A DNA stretch of 30,413 nt from an uncultured Clostridia bacterium (GTDB lineage: Bacteria; Bacillota; Clostridia; Peptostreptococcales; Anaerovoracaceae). The translations under genes were made by a program, and so were the position numbers. Where the stretch lies: positions 1-30,413 of the forward strand of contig CALHKP010000067.1 of assembly GCA_938034165.1 (NCBI GenBank). The letters are read 5' to 3'. The notes under the pieces were generated by a model. That model did no database searches. It saw only the letters and a program-made list of their open reading frames with translations, and was not told where the DNA came from. Shown piece after piece: positions 1-6,950 of this stretch (positions are counted from its first letter, which is position 1; each line of letters opens with the position of its first letter).

Positions 1-55
1 AGGCAGAGGTCTGCAAAACCTTTATTCCCCAGTTCAAATCTGGGTGTCGCCTCCA
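1..55 (+). tRNA. tRNA-Cys (GCA), 5' end cut by window
   Basis: The anticodon arm is AGGT-CTGCAAA-ACCT, giving anticodon GCA (Cys). A T-arm (CCCCAGTTCAAATCTGGG) and an encoded 3' CCA at 53-55 follow. The acceptor 5' strand and D-arm lie outside the window. It is separated by only 6 nt from the next tRNA, so the two are probably co-transcribed. Confidence 0.9.
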
Positions 56-61
56 AAGTGA

Positions 62-136
62 TGGGGTATCGCCAAGTGGTAAGGCAACGGATTCTGATTC
101 CGTCATCCGCAGGTTCGAATCCTGCTACCCTAGCCA
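62..136 (+). tRNA. tRNA-Gln (CTG)
   Basis: Complete cloverleaf. The acceptor TGGGGTA pairs with TACCCTA with one G-T pair. The anticodon stem ACGGA/TCCGT encloses loop TTCTGAT, so the anticodon is CTG (reads CAG). The T-arm is CAGGTTCGAATCCTG and CCA is encoded at 134-136. It closely resembles bacterial CTG-anticodon glutamine tRNAs. It is the last gene of the tRNA operon and is followed by a terminator. Confidence 0.95.
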
Positions 137-146
137 GTCAAAAAAG

Positions 147-187
147 GCTGACAAACGTTGAAACTTCAACAATTGTCAGCCTTTTTT
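147..187 (+). terminator. Rho-independent terminator of the tRNA operon
   Basis: A perfect outer stem GGCTGACAA (147-155) / TTGTCAGCC (173-181) has further internal pairing (GTTGAA/TTCAAC) and is followed by TTTTTT. It lies 10 nt after the tRNA-Gln CCA. Confidence 0.9.
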
Positions 188-230
188 ATTTGTCTTTTTA
201 TGGTAATAATTTAGAGAGCTTTAATAACTT

Positions 231-260
231 TATCCCGATGTAAAAAGCGGGATATTTTTA
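231..260 (+). terminator. Short terminator-like hairpin
   Basis: A 7-bp perfect stem TATCCCG (231-237) / CGGGATA (248-254) encloses a 10-nt loop and is followed by TTTTTA. It lies just upstream of the ribosome binding site of the small gene at 283. It could be a weak terminator or a leader hairpin; the sequence does not decide. Confidence 0.4.
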
Positions 261-282
261 TACTCAAATTTAGGAGGAAATC

Positions 283-414
283 ATGGAAAATAACAGTGGG
301 ATTGGAATAACAGGAATACTAGGAATAATATTTATAGTGCTAAAACTGTGCGGAGTAATTAAGTGGTCATGGCTATGGGTATTATCGCCATTTTGGATAG
401 GATTGGCACTGTGA
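283..414 (+). CDS. 43-residue phage-like small membrane protein
   Basis: The gene starts at ATG 283 behind a strong ribosome binding site (TAGGAGGA, 271-278). The 43-residue product has one long hydrophobic stretch (residues about 7-22), then the block VIKWSWLWVLSPFWIGLAL, rich in Trp and ending at the C-terminus. From memory this pattern (LKLxGVIxWSWxWVLxPxWI) matches the tiny proteins annotated in phages and Firmicutes as 'transmembrane Fragile-X-F protein' (TMEM185-like), whose function is unknown. It stands alone between a hairpin at 231-260 and a terminator at 424-457, next to a tRNA gene. It may be a prophage leftover or a stand-alone host gene. Coding status rests on the ribosome binding site and the family resemblance. 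Confidence 0.65.
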   Translation: MENNSGIGITGILGIIFIVLKLCGVIKWSWLWVLSPFWIGLAL

Positions 415-423
415 TAAATGTTT

Positions 424-457
424 AAAAATCCCCTTTTATTTTCATAAAGGGGATTTT
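424..457 (+). terminator. Rho-independent terminator after the small membrane gene
   Basis: The AAAATCCCCTTT / AAAGGGGATTTT inverted repeat lies 10 nt after the stop codon of the 43-residue gene. The A-tract and T-tract flanks make it potentially active in both directions. Confidence 0.8.
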
Positions 458-476
458 CTGACTATTTTTTAGCATC

Positions 477-505
477 TTGATTTCCCCAAACAACGGACTT
501 ATGAT
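477..505 (+). promoter_or_regulatory. Sigma-A promoter of the Tad pilus operon
   Basis: TTGATT (477-482), a 17-nt spacer and TATGAT (500-505) give a near-consensus sigma-A promoter. The predicted start of transcription is near 512, about 20 nt upstream of the first pilus gene. No operator-like repeat is evident beside it. Confidence 0.65.
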
Positions 506-531
506 AGTCGAACAGAAAGGAATCGGAAGCT

Positions 532-1545
532 ATGGGAAGAATAAAAGCTGTATTATCTATTAAGGATCAGGATTATGTGGATGCCTTTATCAGGGCGGTG
601 AGTCTTGAATCAGGCGGATTTACATTTTACATTTCTGATGGTGAAAACGAAAAGAATTTTGATGCTGATTTAGTTATTGCTGATTATGAGAATGATACCC
701 TTTTAAAAACACATTCGTTTTCTTCAGCATCACAGAAGTGTTTAAATGTTTATATGTCCGTAAGATATGAAGATGAATCCCTTTTTGAAGAACCCTATAT
801 TCTGTACAAGTATGATGAAGCAGGCATTATAATTTCTAAACTTAGATTTTTACTGGGTCTTGGTCCCTTTGTCGATGAATCCAGAGAAAAGTGTTTGACA
901 ATAAGCGTTATATCAGAAGAAGGTGGAATCGGCACGAGTACTTTTGCATTGGGGCTTGCAAAGATGCTGGATGTCGTATTTGATAAGAAATCGTTGTACG
1001 TATCACTTTCTCCTGTAAACAGATGTAAGAGCTTTGGTAATATCTTTGAAGAAAAAGAGGAATATGAAATCAGCTTTTCTAAGGCTGTATATGGACTTAA
1101 AGTAAAGAAAGCAATTCCGGTTTCTGCTGTAATCGCCGAGAAAGACGGTCTTAGGTTTTTTAAGACACCGGTTTTCAGCAGGCATGCTGAAAGCTTTTCG
1201 CTGGATGTTTCTAATAGTTTATGCCGCCTGGCCGCAAAGGAGGGCTATAAATTTATTATTTATGATATTGGAAATCATTTCGGCAGAAATACCATAGAGA
1301 TAGCGAATAATTGTGACAAGATTATTCGCTTTCATGGTAAAAAATATTTGAATCCGGAAAGTTTGTTTGGTTTTAATCTTAATCCTGATATTCATGTTTT
1401 GACTGCTGAGTATGCATATATTGATTCTCAGTGCTATGATGGGTTTTATGTTCCAAGGTGCCGAGAGGGTAATTTTTACGGATTTGAAAATGATTATGGT
1501 CTTGAACTGAACAGAGTTGCGGCAATGTTAGGGGGTCTGGCTTGA
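532..1545 (+). CDS. TadZ/CpaE-like pilus assembly protein with degenerate P-loop
   Basis: This is the first gene of the pilus operon. Residues about 1-105 look like the receiver-like N-terminal domain of TadZ/CpaE proteins. Residues about 122-300 resemble a ParA/MinD-type domain. The usual deviant Walker A (KGGxGKTT) reads E130-G-G-I-G-T-S-T137, so both lysines are missing and ATP binding is doubtful. TadZ proteins place the pilus machine at a site in the cell; this one may act as a scaffold rather than an ATPase (inference). ATG 532 follows AAAGGA (517-522). The stop codon overlaps the start of the next gene, so translation is probably coupled. The family call rests on position before tadA and on the domain pattern. 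Confidence 0.75.
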   Translation: MGRIKAVLSIKDQDYVDAFIRAVSLESGGFTFYISDGENEKNFDADLVIADYENDTLLKTHSFSSASQKCLNVYMSVRYEDESLFEEPYILYKYDEAGIIISKLRFLLGLGPFVDESREKCLTISVISEEGGIGTSTFALGLAKMLDVVFDKKSLYVSLSPVNRCKSFGNIFEEKEEYEISFSKAVYGLKVKKAIPVSAVIAEKDGLRFFKTPVFSRHAESFSLDVSNSLCRLAAKEGYKFIIYDIGNHFGRNTIEIANNCDKIIRFHGKKYLNPESLFGFNLNPDIHVLTAEYAYIDSQCYDGFYVPRCREGNFYGFENDYGLELNRVAAMLGGLA

Positions 1546-2771
1546 TTGATACAGATATGATTGCTGAAATAACAGCGTCAATAAAGGAAAGAATCATGAG
1601 AGAAGGTATATCCGATGATGATCTCGTAAAGGATATAATTGAAACCGAGGCTTTTTCTCGACTGTCAGAAATGACAATTGATGATATTGTTGTTACTGTC
1701 GATAAGGTTTTTTCGAACATTAGAAGCAGATACGGTCCACTTGATCCATATATAGAAGACGATGCCATAAATGAGATAATGGTTAACGGAACGGAGAAAA
1801 TCTTTATTGAGAAAGGAAATGAACTTGTAAAGATAAGAGAAACTTTTGATACTGTAGAAGAATTGGAGTCTGTAATAAGAAAAATTGCAGCTATGGTTCA
1901 TCGTGAAGTAAGTGAAATGCATCCTATTTTGGATGCGAGGCTTATGGATGGGTCGAGAGTAAATGCAGTGCTGAAAAATGTTGCTTTGAACGGACCTTCA
2001 CTTACGATAAGGAAGTTCAGAAAAAACAGGGTTACGATGGCGGAAATGATAAGTTCAGGTTCTTTGTCTTCTGAATGCGCAGAGTTTCTTAAGCTGATTG
2101 TAAGCGGTGGATACAATGTTTTTGTGAGCGGTGGAACATCGTCAGGAAAAACGACATTTTTGAATGCTTTGGCAGACTATATACCGAGTGCTGAACGCGT
2201 CATAGTGATAGAGGACTCTTCAGAGCTTCAGATGGATAAGGTAGACAATATCATACGAATGGAATGTAAGAATGCAAATTTTATGGGTGCAGGACAGATT
2301 ACGATGTCAGGCCTGATAAAGACAAGTCTGAGAATGCGTCCCGACAAGATAGTCATAGGTGAGGTAAGAGGTGCGGAAGTTTCTGACATGCTTCAGGCAC
2401 TGAACACCGGCCATAGTGGCATGTCGACGGGACACGGAAATTCTTGTAAGGGAATGCTCAGGAGGATGGAAGCTATGTATCTAATGGGGTCTCAGATTCC
2501 GATGGATGCAATCAGATCTCAAATTACAGAAGCTATTGACATAATGGTGCATCTTTGCAGATTACATGACGGCAGAAGGATAGTGCTGGAGGTGAATGAA
2601 TTGACAGGAATGAATAATGGTGAATATGTTTTAAACAGATTATATTACTGTGATGAGAATTTTAAACTGAAACCTTCCGGAAAGAGGATGAAAAATACAC
2701 TTAAGCTGAAACTCAGTGGATTAGAGGGAGAGTATGACAGATTACAGGATGTACGAACTGAACTTGCGTGA
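1542..2771 (+). CDS. tadA: TadA/CpaF-type pilus assembly ATPase
   Basis: Cytoplasmic secretion ATPase of the CpaF/TadA branch of the GspE/VirB11 superfamily, which powers pilus extension. Walker A is GGTSSGKTT (residues about 197-205). The acidic box VIVIEDSSEL and the segment SLRMRPDKIVIGEVRGAEVSD (Asp/His-box region with Walker B) follow, as does STGHGNS. The N-terminal part includes the typical DPYIEDDAINEIMVNG. The best start is TTG 1542, which overlaps the tadZ stop and sits 6 nt after AGGGGG (1530-1535); ATG 1557 is too far from that site. The length of 409 residues is normal for the family. Its 3' end overlaps the next gene by 38 nt. Confidence 0.93.
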   Translation: MIDTDMIAEITASIKERIMREGISDDDLVKDIIETEAFSRLSEMTIDDIVVTVDKVFSNIRSRYGPLDPYIEDDAINEIMVNGTEKIFIEKGNELVKIRETFDTVEELESVIRKIAAMVHREVSEMHPILDARLMDGSRVNAVLKNVALNGPSLTIRKFRKNRVTMAEMISSGSLSSECAEFLKLIVSGGYNVFVSGGTSSGKTTFLNALADYIPSAERVIVIEDSSELQMDKVDNIIRMECKNANFMGAGQITMSGLIKTSLRMRPDKIVIGEVRGAEVSDMLQALNTGHSGMSTGHGNSCKGMLRRMEAMYLMGSQIPMDAIRSQITEAIDIMVHLCRLHDGRRIVLEVNELTGMNNGEYVLNRLYYCDENFKLKPSGKRMKNTLKLKLSGLEGEYDRLQDVRTELA

Positions 2772-3477
2772 GAAAACGAAACTTTTTCTTTTAATTATGG
2801 TGCTGACTCTGATTGTAAGCGAACTTTTTTACGGAACATGTTTCTTTGTCCTGACAGCGCCGCTTTTTTTTATTCTTGTTTTGGAGAAGGCTGCGGCCAT
2901 TTTGAATGAAAGAAGGCTTCTGGCTCTTAGGGAACAGTTTAAGGATTGTCTATATGCGATGTCTTCTTCTTTTTCACTGGGAAGGCATATGAGAGAGGCA
3001 ATGGAGGATGCTAAAACTTCTCTAGTAGAGCTTTATGGTGAGGATTCTCTTATGAGAAATGAACTTTGCTACATGACTCGTTGCATGGATGACGCTGGAA
3101 GCGGCGAAATAGCCATATGGAAAGATTTTGCGTGTCGCTGCAGACTAGAGGATGTATCTGAATTTGCAGATGTTTTTGAGGCATGCAGGGATTCAGGAGG
3201 TAATATTGTGTATGCCATGAACAAAGCAGCCTTTCTTATTACAGAGAAAATGACAATCGAAAAAGAGATAAATACTCAAATCATGCAGAAAAAGTATGAG
3301 GGACGAATTATAGGAATTATGCCGGTGGTTATGCTTGCATTTTTGCGGTTAGTGTCACCTGCATATATAGAAATAATGTATGTGACTTTTGTCGGCAGGG
3401 TAGCCATGACATTTGCAATCATACTGATTGCGGCTGCATATATTAGTGAAGAAAGGATAACATCGATAGATGTCTAA
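2734..3477 (+). CDS. TadB-like inner-membrane platform protein
   Basis: A 247-residue membrane protein that follows tadA with overlap, the usual place for TadB. Two hydrophobic segments lie near the N-terminus (residues about 16-52) and two near the C-terminus (about 190-240). The cytoplasmic middle has the T2SF-like pattern (LREQFKDCLYAMSSSFSLG, then AMNKAAFLITEKMTIEKEI). Such proteins form the platform on which the TadA motor acts. The start at ATG 2734 has GAGGG 5 nt upstream; ATG 2749 is possible. It is shorter than proteobacterial TadB, as is common in Gram-positive Tad loci. It overlaps the next gene by 8 nt. Confidence 0.8.
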   Translation: MTDYRMYELNLREKTKLFLLIMVLTLIVSELFYGTCFFVLTAPLFFILVLEKAAAILNERRLLALREQFKDCLYAMSSSFSLGRHMREAMEDAKTSLVELYGEDSLMRNELCYMTRCMDDAGSGEIAIWKDFACRCRLEDVSEFADVFEACRDSGGNIVYAMNKAAFLITEKMTIEKEINTQIMQKKYEGRIIGIMPVVMLAFLRLVSPAYIEIMYVTFVGRVAMTFAIILIAAAYISEERITSIDV

Positions 3478-4474
3478 CGAAGGTAAAAAGAATAAATCGG
3501 TGGATTTTTTTGACGGTATCAGAAAATATATATCAGAGAATAGGAAAAAGATAGTTCTGGTGAGTATTCTTGTTTTAGCATCAACTGCGGTGATTTTAAC
3601 AAAATCAGTTATTGAATATAATCAGAGATATCTTTTCGAAGATAAGAGGTTGGTAGGAATTAAGGAGGATTCAGGATATGTTCCGGTCATAATAGGAAGC
3701 ACTGAAAACAAAAAGACAACAGAAAACAGTGCGGTCCTCGATACTAGGAAAAAAGAGGTGAGAAAGGAAAAGCGCGAAGAAACAGAGAAAGCGAAAAGCT
3801 ATGCGCTGAATGTATCTAAGCTCATGAATTATGTGAAATCTTCTGATGAACTGAGAAAAGACGGATACATAATGTTGCCGGAAACATTTGAAAAATCAAA
3901 AGGTTTAAAGTGGAAAGCACCGTTTGATTATAGTTTTCTGTACCTATTGCTATTGCTTCCGACATATGTTTTTCTGGATTACAGAAGATCGTTCGAAGTT
4001 GAAGAAAAGAAGAAAAAGAATTTTAAATCGAGTGTAATACGAAAGTTACCTGCTTTCAGTGATAACATAATTTTGCTTCTTGAAAGCGGACTTGTTTTTA
4101 CTGATGCGTTTTCGCATATTGCGAAGGTATATTCGGAGAAAGAAAAAAGAGATTTATTCGAACAGATGATTGTTGATGTTACAGATGAATGTAAACTAAC
4201 AAAGGATGAATATACTTCAGTTATGTGCAGGTATGCTGCAGAGATAAAGATAAGAGAGTTTTCAAGATTATGCAGTATATTGTCAGAAAATCAAAAGAAG
4301 GGAATAGGCCTTGTTGACAAGCTGAGAAACGAATCGATTGGTTTGTGGGAAAACAGAAAAAAGATTGCGACAGAACGAGGAAAGTTAGCGGAAACGAAAT
4401 TGAGCTTTCCACTGTCACTGCTATTGGTTGCTTTGATACTTATTACAGCAGCGCCTGCTTTTATGCAGATGTGA
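3470..4474 (+). CDS. TadC-like platform protein with a long charged N-terminal extension
   Basis: A 334-residue membrane protein. The C-terminal half (residues about 185-334) resembles a T2SSF/TadC domain, with LPAFSDNIILLLESGLVFTDAF and a last membrane segment LSFPLSLLLVALILITAAPAF. Before it are a first membrane segment (about 28-45), about 100 very charged residues rich in Lys and Glu, and a second membrane segment (about 152-169). By the positive-inside rule the charged stretch would lie outside the cell, which is unusual for a TadC (inference). ATG 3470 lies inside the end of tadB. It probably pairs with TadB as the second platform subunit. Confidence 0.75.
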   Translation: MSNEGKKNKSVDFFDGIRKYISENRKKIVLVSILVLASTAVILTKSVIEYNQRYLFEDKRLVGIKEDSGYVPVIIGSTENKKTTENSAVLDTRKKEVRKEKREETEKAKSYALNVSKLMNYVKSSDELRKDGYIMLPETFEKSKGLKWKAPFDYSFLYLLLLLPTYVFLDYRRSFEVEEKKKKNFKSSVIRKLPAFSDNIILLLESGLVFTDAFSHIAKVYSEKEKRDLFEQMIVDVTDECKLTKDEYTSVMCRYAAEIKIREFSRLCSILSENQKKGIGLVDKLRNESIGLWENRKKIATERGKLAETKLSFPLSLLLVALILITAAPAFMQM

Positions 4475-4494
4475 TTGAATTGGAGGAAGAGAAG

Positions 4495-4641
4495 ATGTTG
4501 AAAAAAATGTTCGGAAATAAAAAAGGAATGGAAATGGTCCAGGTTGCAATACTAATCAGTATCGCAATAATTATAGGGCTTATTTTTAAAACCGAAATAA
4601 CGGAATTTGTAAATAATACTTTTTCAGAACTAAACGGGTAG
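4495..4641 (+). CDS. Flp1-like pilin (prepilin)
   Basis: This 48-residue protein starts at ATG 4495 behind GGAGGA (4482-4487). It has a short basic leader ending KKG, then MEMVQVAILISIAIIIGLIF and a short tail, as in the Flp1-like pilins of Gram-positive Tad loci. Cleavage is expected after Gly11. Position +5, usually Glu in type IV-like pilins, is Gln16 here. It is the best candidate for the major pilus subunit and sits between the platform genes and the TadE-like genes. A longer reading frame runs in from upstream, but the ribosome binding site and leader favour 4495. Confidence 0.85.
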   Translation: MLKKMFGNKKGMEMVQVAILISIAIIIGLIFKTEITEFVNNTFSELNG

Positions 4642-4645
4642 AAGG

Positions 4646-4975
4646 ATGAAGCTTTTATTTGCAAACAAAAGAGGAAGTCAATATGTGGAGGCTGCAGTTG
4701 TGATGCCTGCTGTGATAATGATGATTACGGGGTGCTTGTATGTGATTTTGTTTTGCTATGGTTTTCTATGGTCAAGATGCGAAGTACATGAAGAGCTTAT
4801 AAGATTGTCGGAGAAGTCTGATATTGTTTATGATGTGGAATCAAAATCAGTTTCGGAAAGGCAGCTTGTACGAGGAATTAATGATAGATGGCTTTCAAAG
4901 TCAAAAGAAGAAAAAACATTTCTTCTGAATCCGGCAACGGCAGTTAGGTTGGGTGATAACTTTGGCATCTTTTAA
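4646..4975 (+). CDS. TadE-like minor pilin
   Basis: A 109-residue protein with a short basic leader (MKLLFANKRG), then SQYVEAAVVMPAVIMMITG and a continued hydrophobic helix to about residue 40. This is the TadE/pseudopilin signature, with Glu at +5 after the Gly cleavage site. The rest (41-109) is a small, charged, probably extracellular domain. The gene begins 4 nt after the pilin stop and overlaps the next gene by about 23 nt. ATG 4646 has AGAAGG directly adjacent, which is a poor spacing, so the start is somewhat uncertain. Confidence 0.8.
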   Translation: MKLLFANKRGSQYVEAAVVMPAVIMMITGCLYVILFCYGFLWSRCEVHEELIRLSEKSDIVYDVESKSVSERQLVRGINDRWLSKSKEEKTFLLNPATAVRLGDNFGIF

Positions 4976-6164
4976 AAATAAAAGGGGACTGGTTTCTGTA
5001 TTTATTGCCATGATTATAGTTTCTATGCTCAGTGCAGTTCTGATATTTGTAGAATCGTCAAAACAAAAGGCAATCGGAACGAGTGTTTTAAGTCTTGAAC
5101 AGCTCTGGGGAGAGTCCATTCTGGGTGAATATGACTTAAATCTTCAGGAAAAATACGGTTTGTTTGGATTTTACGGGACATACAACACTACAACGGCTAA
5201 GCTTGACAAAATGGCTGAGTATACATTTTCAGGTAAACGGTACATAAACTATGGGGGAGCAAGTTGTGATGTTTATGATTATGCATTGACAGGAAAAGAA
5301 ATTTTTAAAGTGCAGATGATAGAAGCAGCAAAATATGATCTTCCGATTTTGCATGGAGAAAATGACAATCAGGGAGAAGTTCAGCCGGACAGGAGCATAG
5401 AAAACAGAAGAATCCTGAACTCCCTTCCTTCTGCCGAATATGATTTTGGCTTTTCAGTAAGTGATTTTACAGATGGGTTTAAGGCACTGAAGTCTATGGA
5501 GGACATTTGGGAAGCAGGAAAATCCAAGAGATATACACTTAAATATGTAGAAAAGTATTTCAAAAATGCTACTGAGGATAAAAATCTTGGTGAAACTTTC
5601 TTTTCAAAAGAGATGGAATATATAATTTGTGGAAAAAATTCGGATGTAAAGAACGAAAGAGAAGTTGGAAATATAATAATTGCAGTAAGAGAAATCATGA
5701 ATATGCAGCACCTGAACACTGACCCTGAAAAGTCAGCACTTCTTACTGCTGCCGCTGAAGCTTTGACTCCGGGTCCTGCAGCACTTGTTACCAAGCAGTC
5801 ACTTGCAGCTGCGTGGGCGCTTGCTGAAAGTATCAATGATTATAAACTCCTGACAAATGGAAGAACAGTGCAGTTTATAAAGACGAAGGAAAGCTGGGCG
5901 ATAGATCTCGATTCTGTTCTTAATAATACAGCTGATAAATACATTGATACCGGATGCGAAACAGGAAACGAATATAAAGATTATCTTAGGTGTTTCCTTT
6001 TGCTTATGAGCGAAGACAAGATGATTGTTAGGACTATGGATCTGATACAGATAAACATGAAGTATCTGTATTACGGGGACTTTTTGCTAAGAGAATATAA
6101 TGCGGGATGTGATATGAAGCTTTATGTTAATGGAAAAGATTATGAATTCACTTCGAAATATTAA
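4953..6164 (+). CDS. DUF5702-like TadG analogue of the pilus locus
   Basis: A 403-residue protein whose N-terminus is KNKRGLVSVFIAMIIVSMLSAVLIFVES, a TadG-like leader and membrane helix. A large domain follows that contains LWGESILGEYDLNLQEKYGLFGFYG, a motif I recall from DUF5702 proteins of clostridial Tad loci. The bulk is probably outside the cell, anchored by the N-terminal helix. The exact role is unknown; TadG-like proteins help anchor or assemble the pilus in other systems. GTG 4953 is one start; TTG 4962 behind GGGTG is an equal alternative and would give a more typical short leader. It overlaps both neighbours, so the operon is tightly coupled. Confidence 0.7.
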   Translation: MITLASFKNKRGLVSVFIAMIIVSMLSAVLIFVESSKQKAIGTSVLSLEQLWGESILGEYDLNLQEKYGLFGFYGTYNTTTAKLDKMAEYTFSGKRYINYGGASCDVYDYALTGKEIFKVQMIEAAKYDLPILHGENDNQGEVQPDRSIENRRILNSLPSAEYDFGFSVSDFTDGFKALKSMEDIWEAGKSKRYTLKYVEKYFKNATEDKNLGETFFSKEMEYIICGKNSDVKNEREVGNIIIAVREIMNMQHLNTDPEKSALLTAAAEALTPGPAALVTKQSLAAAWALAESINDYKLLTNGRTVQFIKTKESWAIDLDSVLNNTADKYIDTGCETGNEYKDYLRCFLLLMSEDKMIVRTMDLIQINMKYLYYGDFLLREYNAGCDMKLYVNGKDYEFTSKY

Positions 6165-6924
6165 AATGTGGCTGAAAAGAAAGTGTGGAGGATATCTTCT
6201 TGAGGCTGCCATTACGGCACCTTTGTTTTTTTCTGCTGTGATTGTACTTATTTCGATAATTCCGATGGTTTCAACCTGTGAAGGGATTGTTTATTCAATC
6301 AGTGATGAAATGCGAAATAGTTCGCTCAAACAGTATTTTGTCGGATATGATCTTGGAGTGAAAGATTCAGTTAGTGGCAGAGCAGGTTCGGATGATAAGA
6401 TGATTGACAACTTTGAAATAAAAAGATATTACCAGGGAATCAGCAGATTCGGAATGAAAAATGTAAATGCAATATATTTTCAGTGTGATATGTCAGCAAA
6501 ACAACCTTTTGGGTTTAACAGTAATGTAGAGTTTGAAGGAAGAATCGGTTCAAGGGCATTTAATGGAAAGAAAAACATCAATGCTCCTGCGGGAGAAGAT
6601 GAATTTCTCAGGGATGAAGACTCTGAGAGAGTACTGATTTTCCCGGAAAACGGAGCCAGGTATCATAAACATGGATGTAGATATGTTTCGCCTTATTGCA
6701 AGCAAACTTATCTAACTGATAAAATAAGAAAAAGCTATTCTCCCTGCAAGATGTGCAAAAGCAAAGATCTGAAAAACGGTGACTGCGTGTTTTGCTTTTC
6801 ACAAGCCGGAGAGGCTTATCATCGGGGGAATTGTAGTACTGTAAAAAAATATTATGTAGAAGTTGAGAAACATGATGCCGAGAAAAAAGGATACACACCG
6901 TGCACTCTTTGTTTCGGCGGATAG
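6142..6924 (+). CDS. TadE-like pilus-locus protein with two His/Cys metal-binding-like modules
   Basis: A 260-residue protein from ATG 6142 (ATG 6124 and 6130 are also in frame). The leader and helix are KRKCGGYLLEAAITAPLFFSAVIVLIS, a TadE-like pseudopilin signature with Glu at +5 if cut between the glycines. The C-terminal 90 residues hold two similar modules of form YH-x3-C ... C-x2-C. The first runs YHKHGC to PCKMC, the second YHRGNC to YTPCTLC. This resembles the small Ada-type Cys-His modules attached to secreted bacterial proteins and could bind zinc outside the membrane (inference). It overlaps the previous gene by 23 nt. The exact function is unknown. Confidence 0.7.
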   Translation: MNSLRNIKMWLKRKCGGYLLEAAITAPLFFSAVIVLISIIPMVSTCEGIVYSISDEMRNSSLKQYFVGYDLGVKDSVSGRAGSDDKMIDNFEIKRYYQGISRFGMKNVNAIYFQCDMSAKQPFGFNSNVEFEGRIGSRAFNGKKNINAPAGEDEFLRDEDSERVLIFPENGARYHKHGCRYVSPYCKQTYLTDKIRKSYSPCKMCKSKDLKNGDCVFCFSQAGEAYHRGNCSTVKKYYVEVEKHDAEKKGYTPCTLCFGG

Positions 6925-6950
6925 TGGAGTGATAATGTGAGGTGGACAGT

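Noticed and set aside
4345..4494. Extension of the pilin reading frame upstream into tadC.
   Set aside because: The ribosome binding site at 4482-4487 and the prepilin leader define the start at 4495; the upstream part overlaps tadC in another frame.
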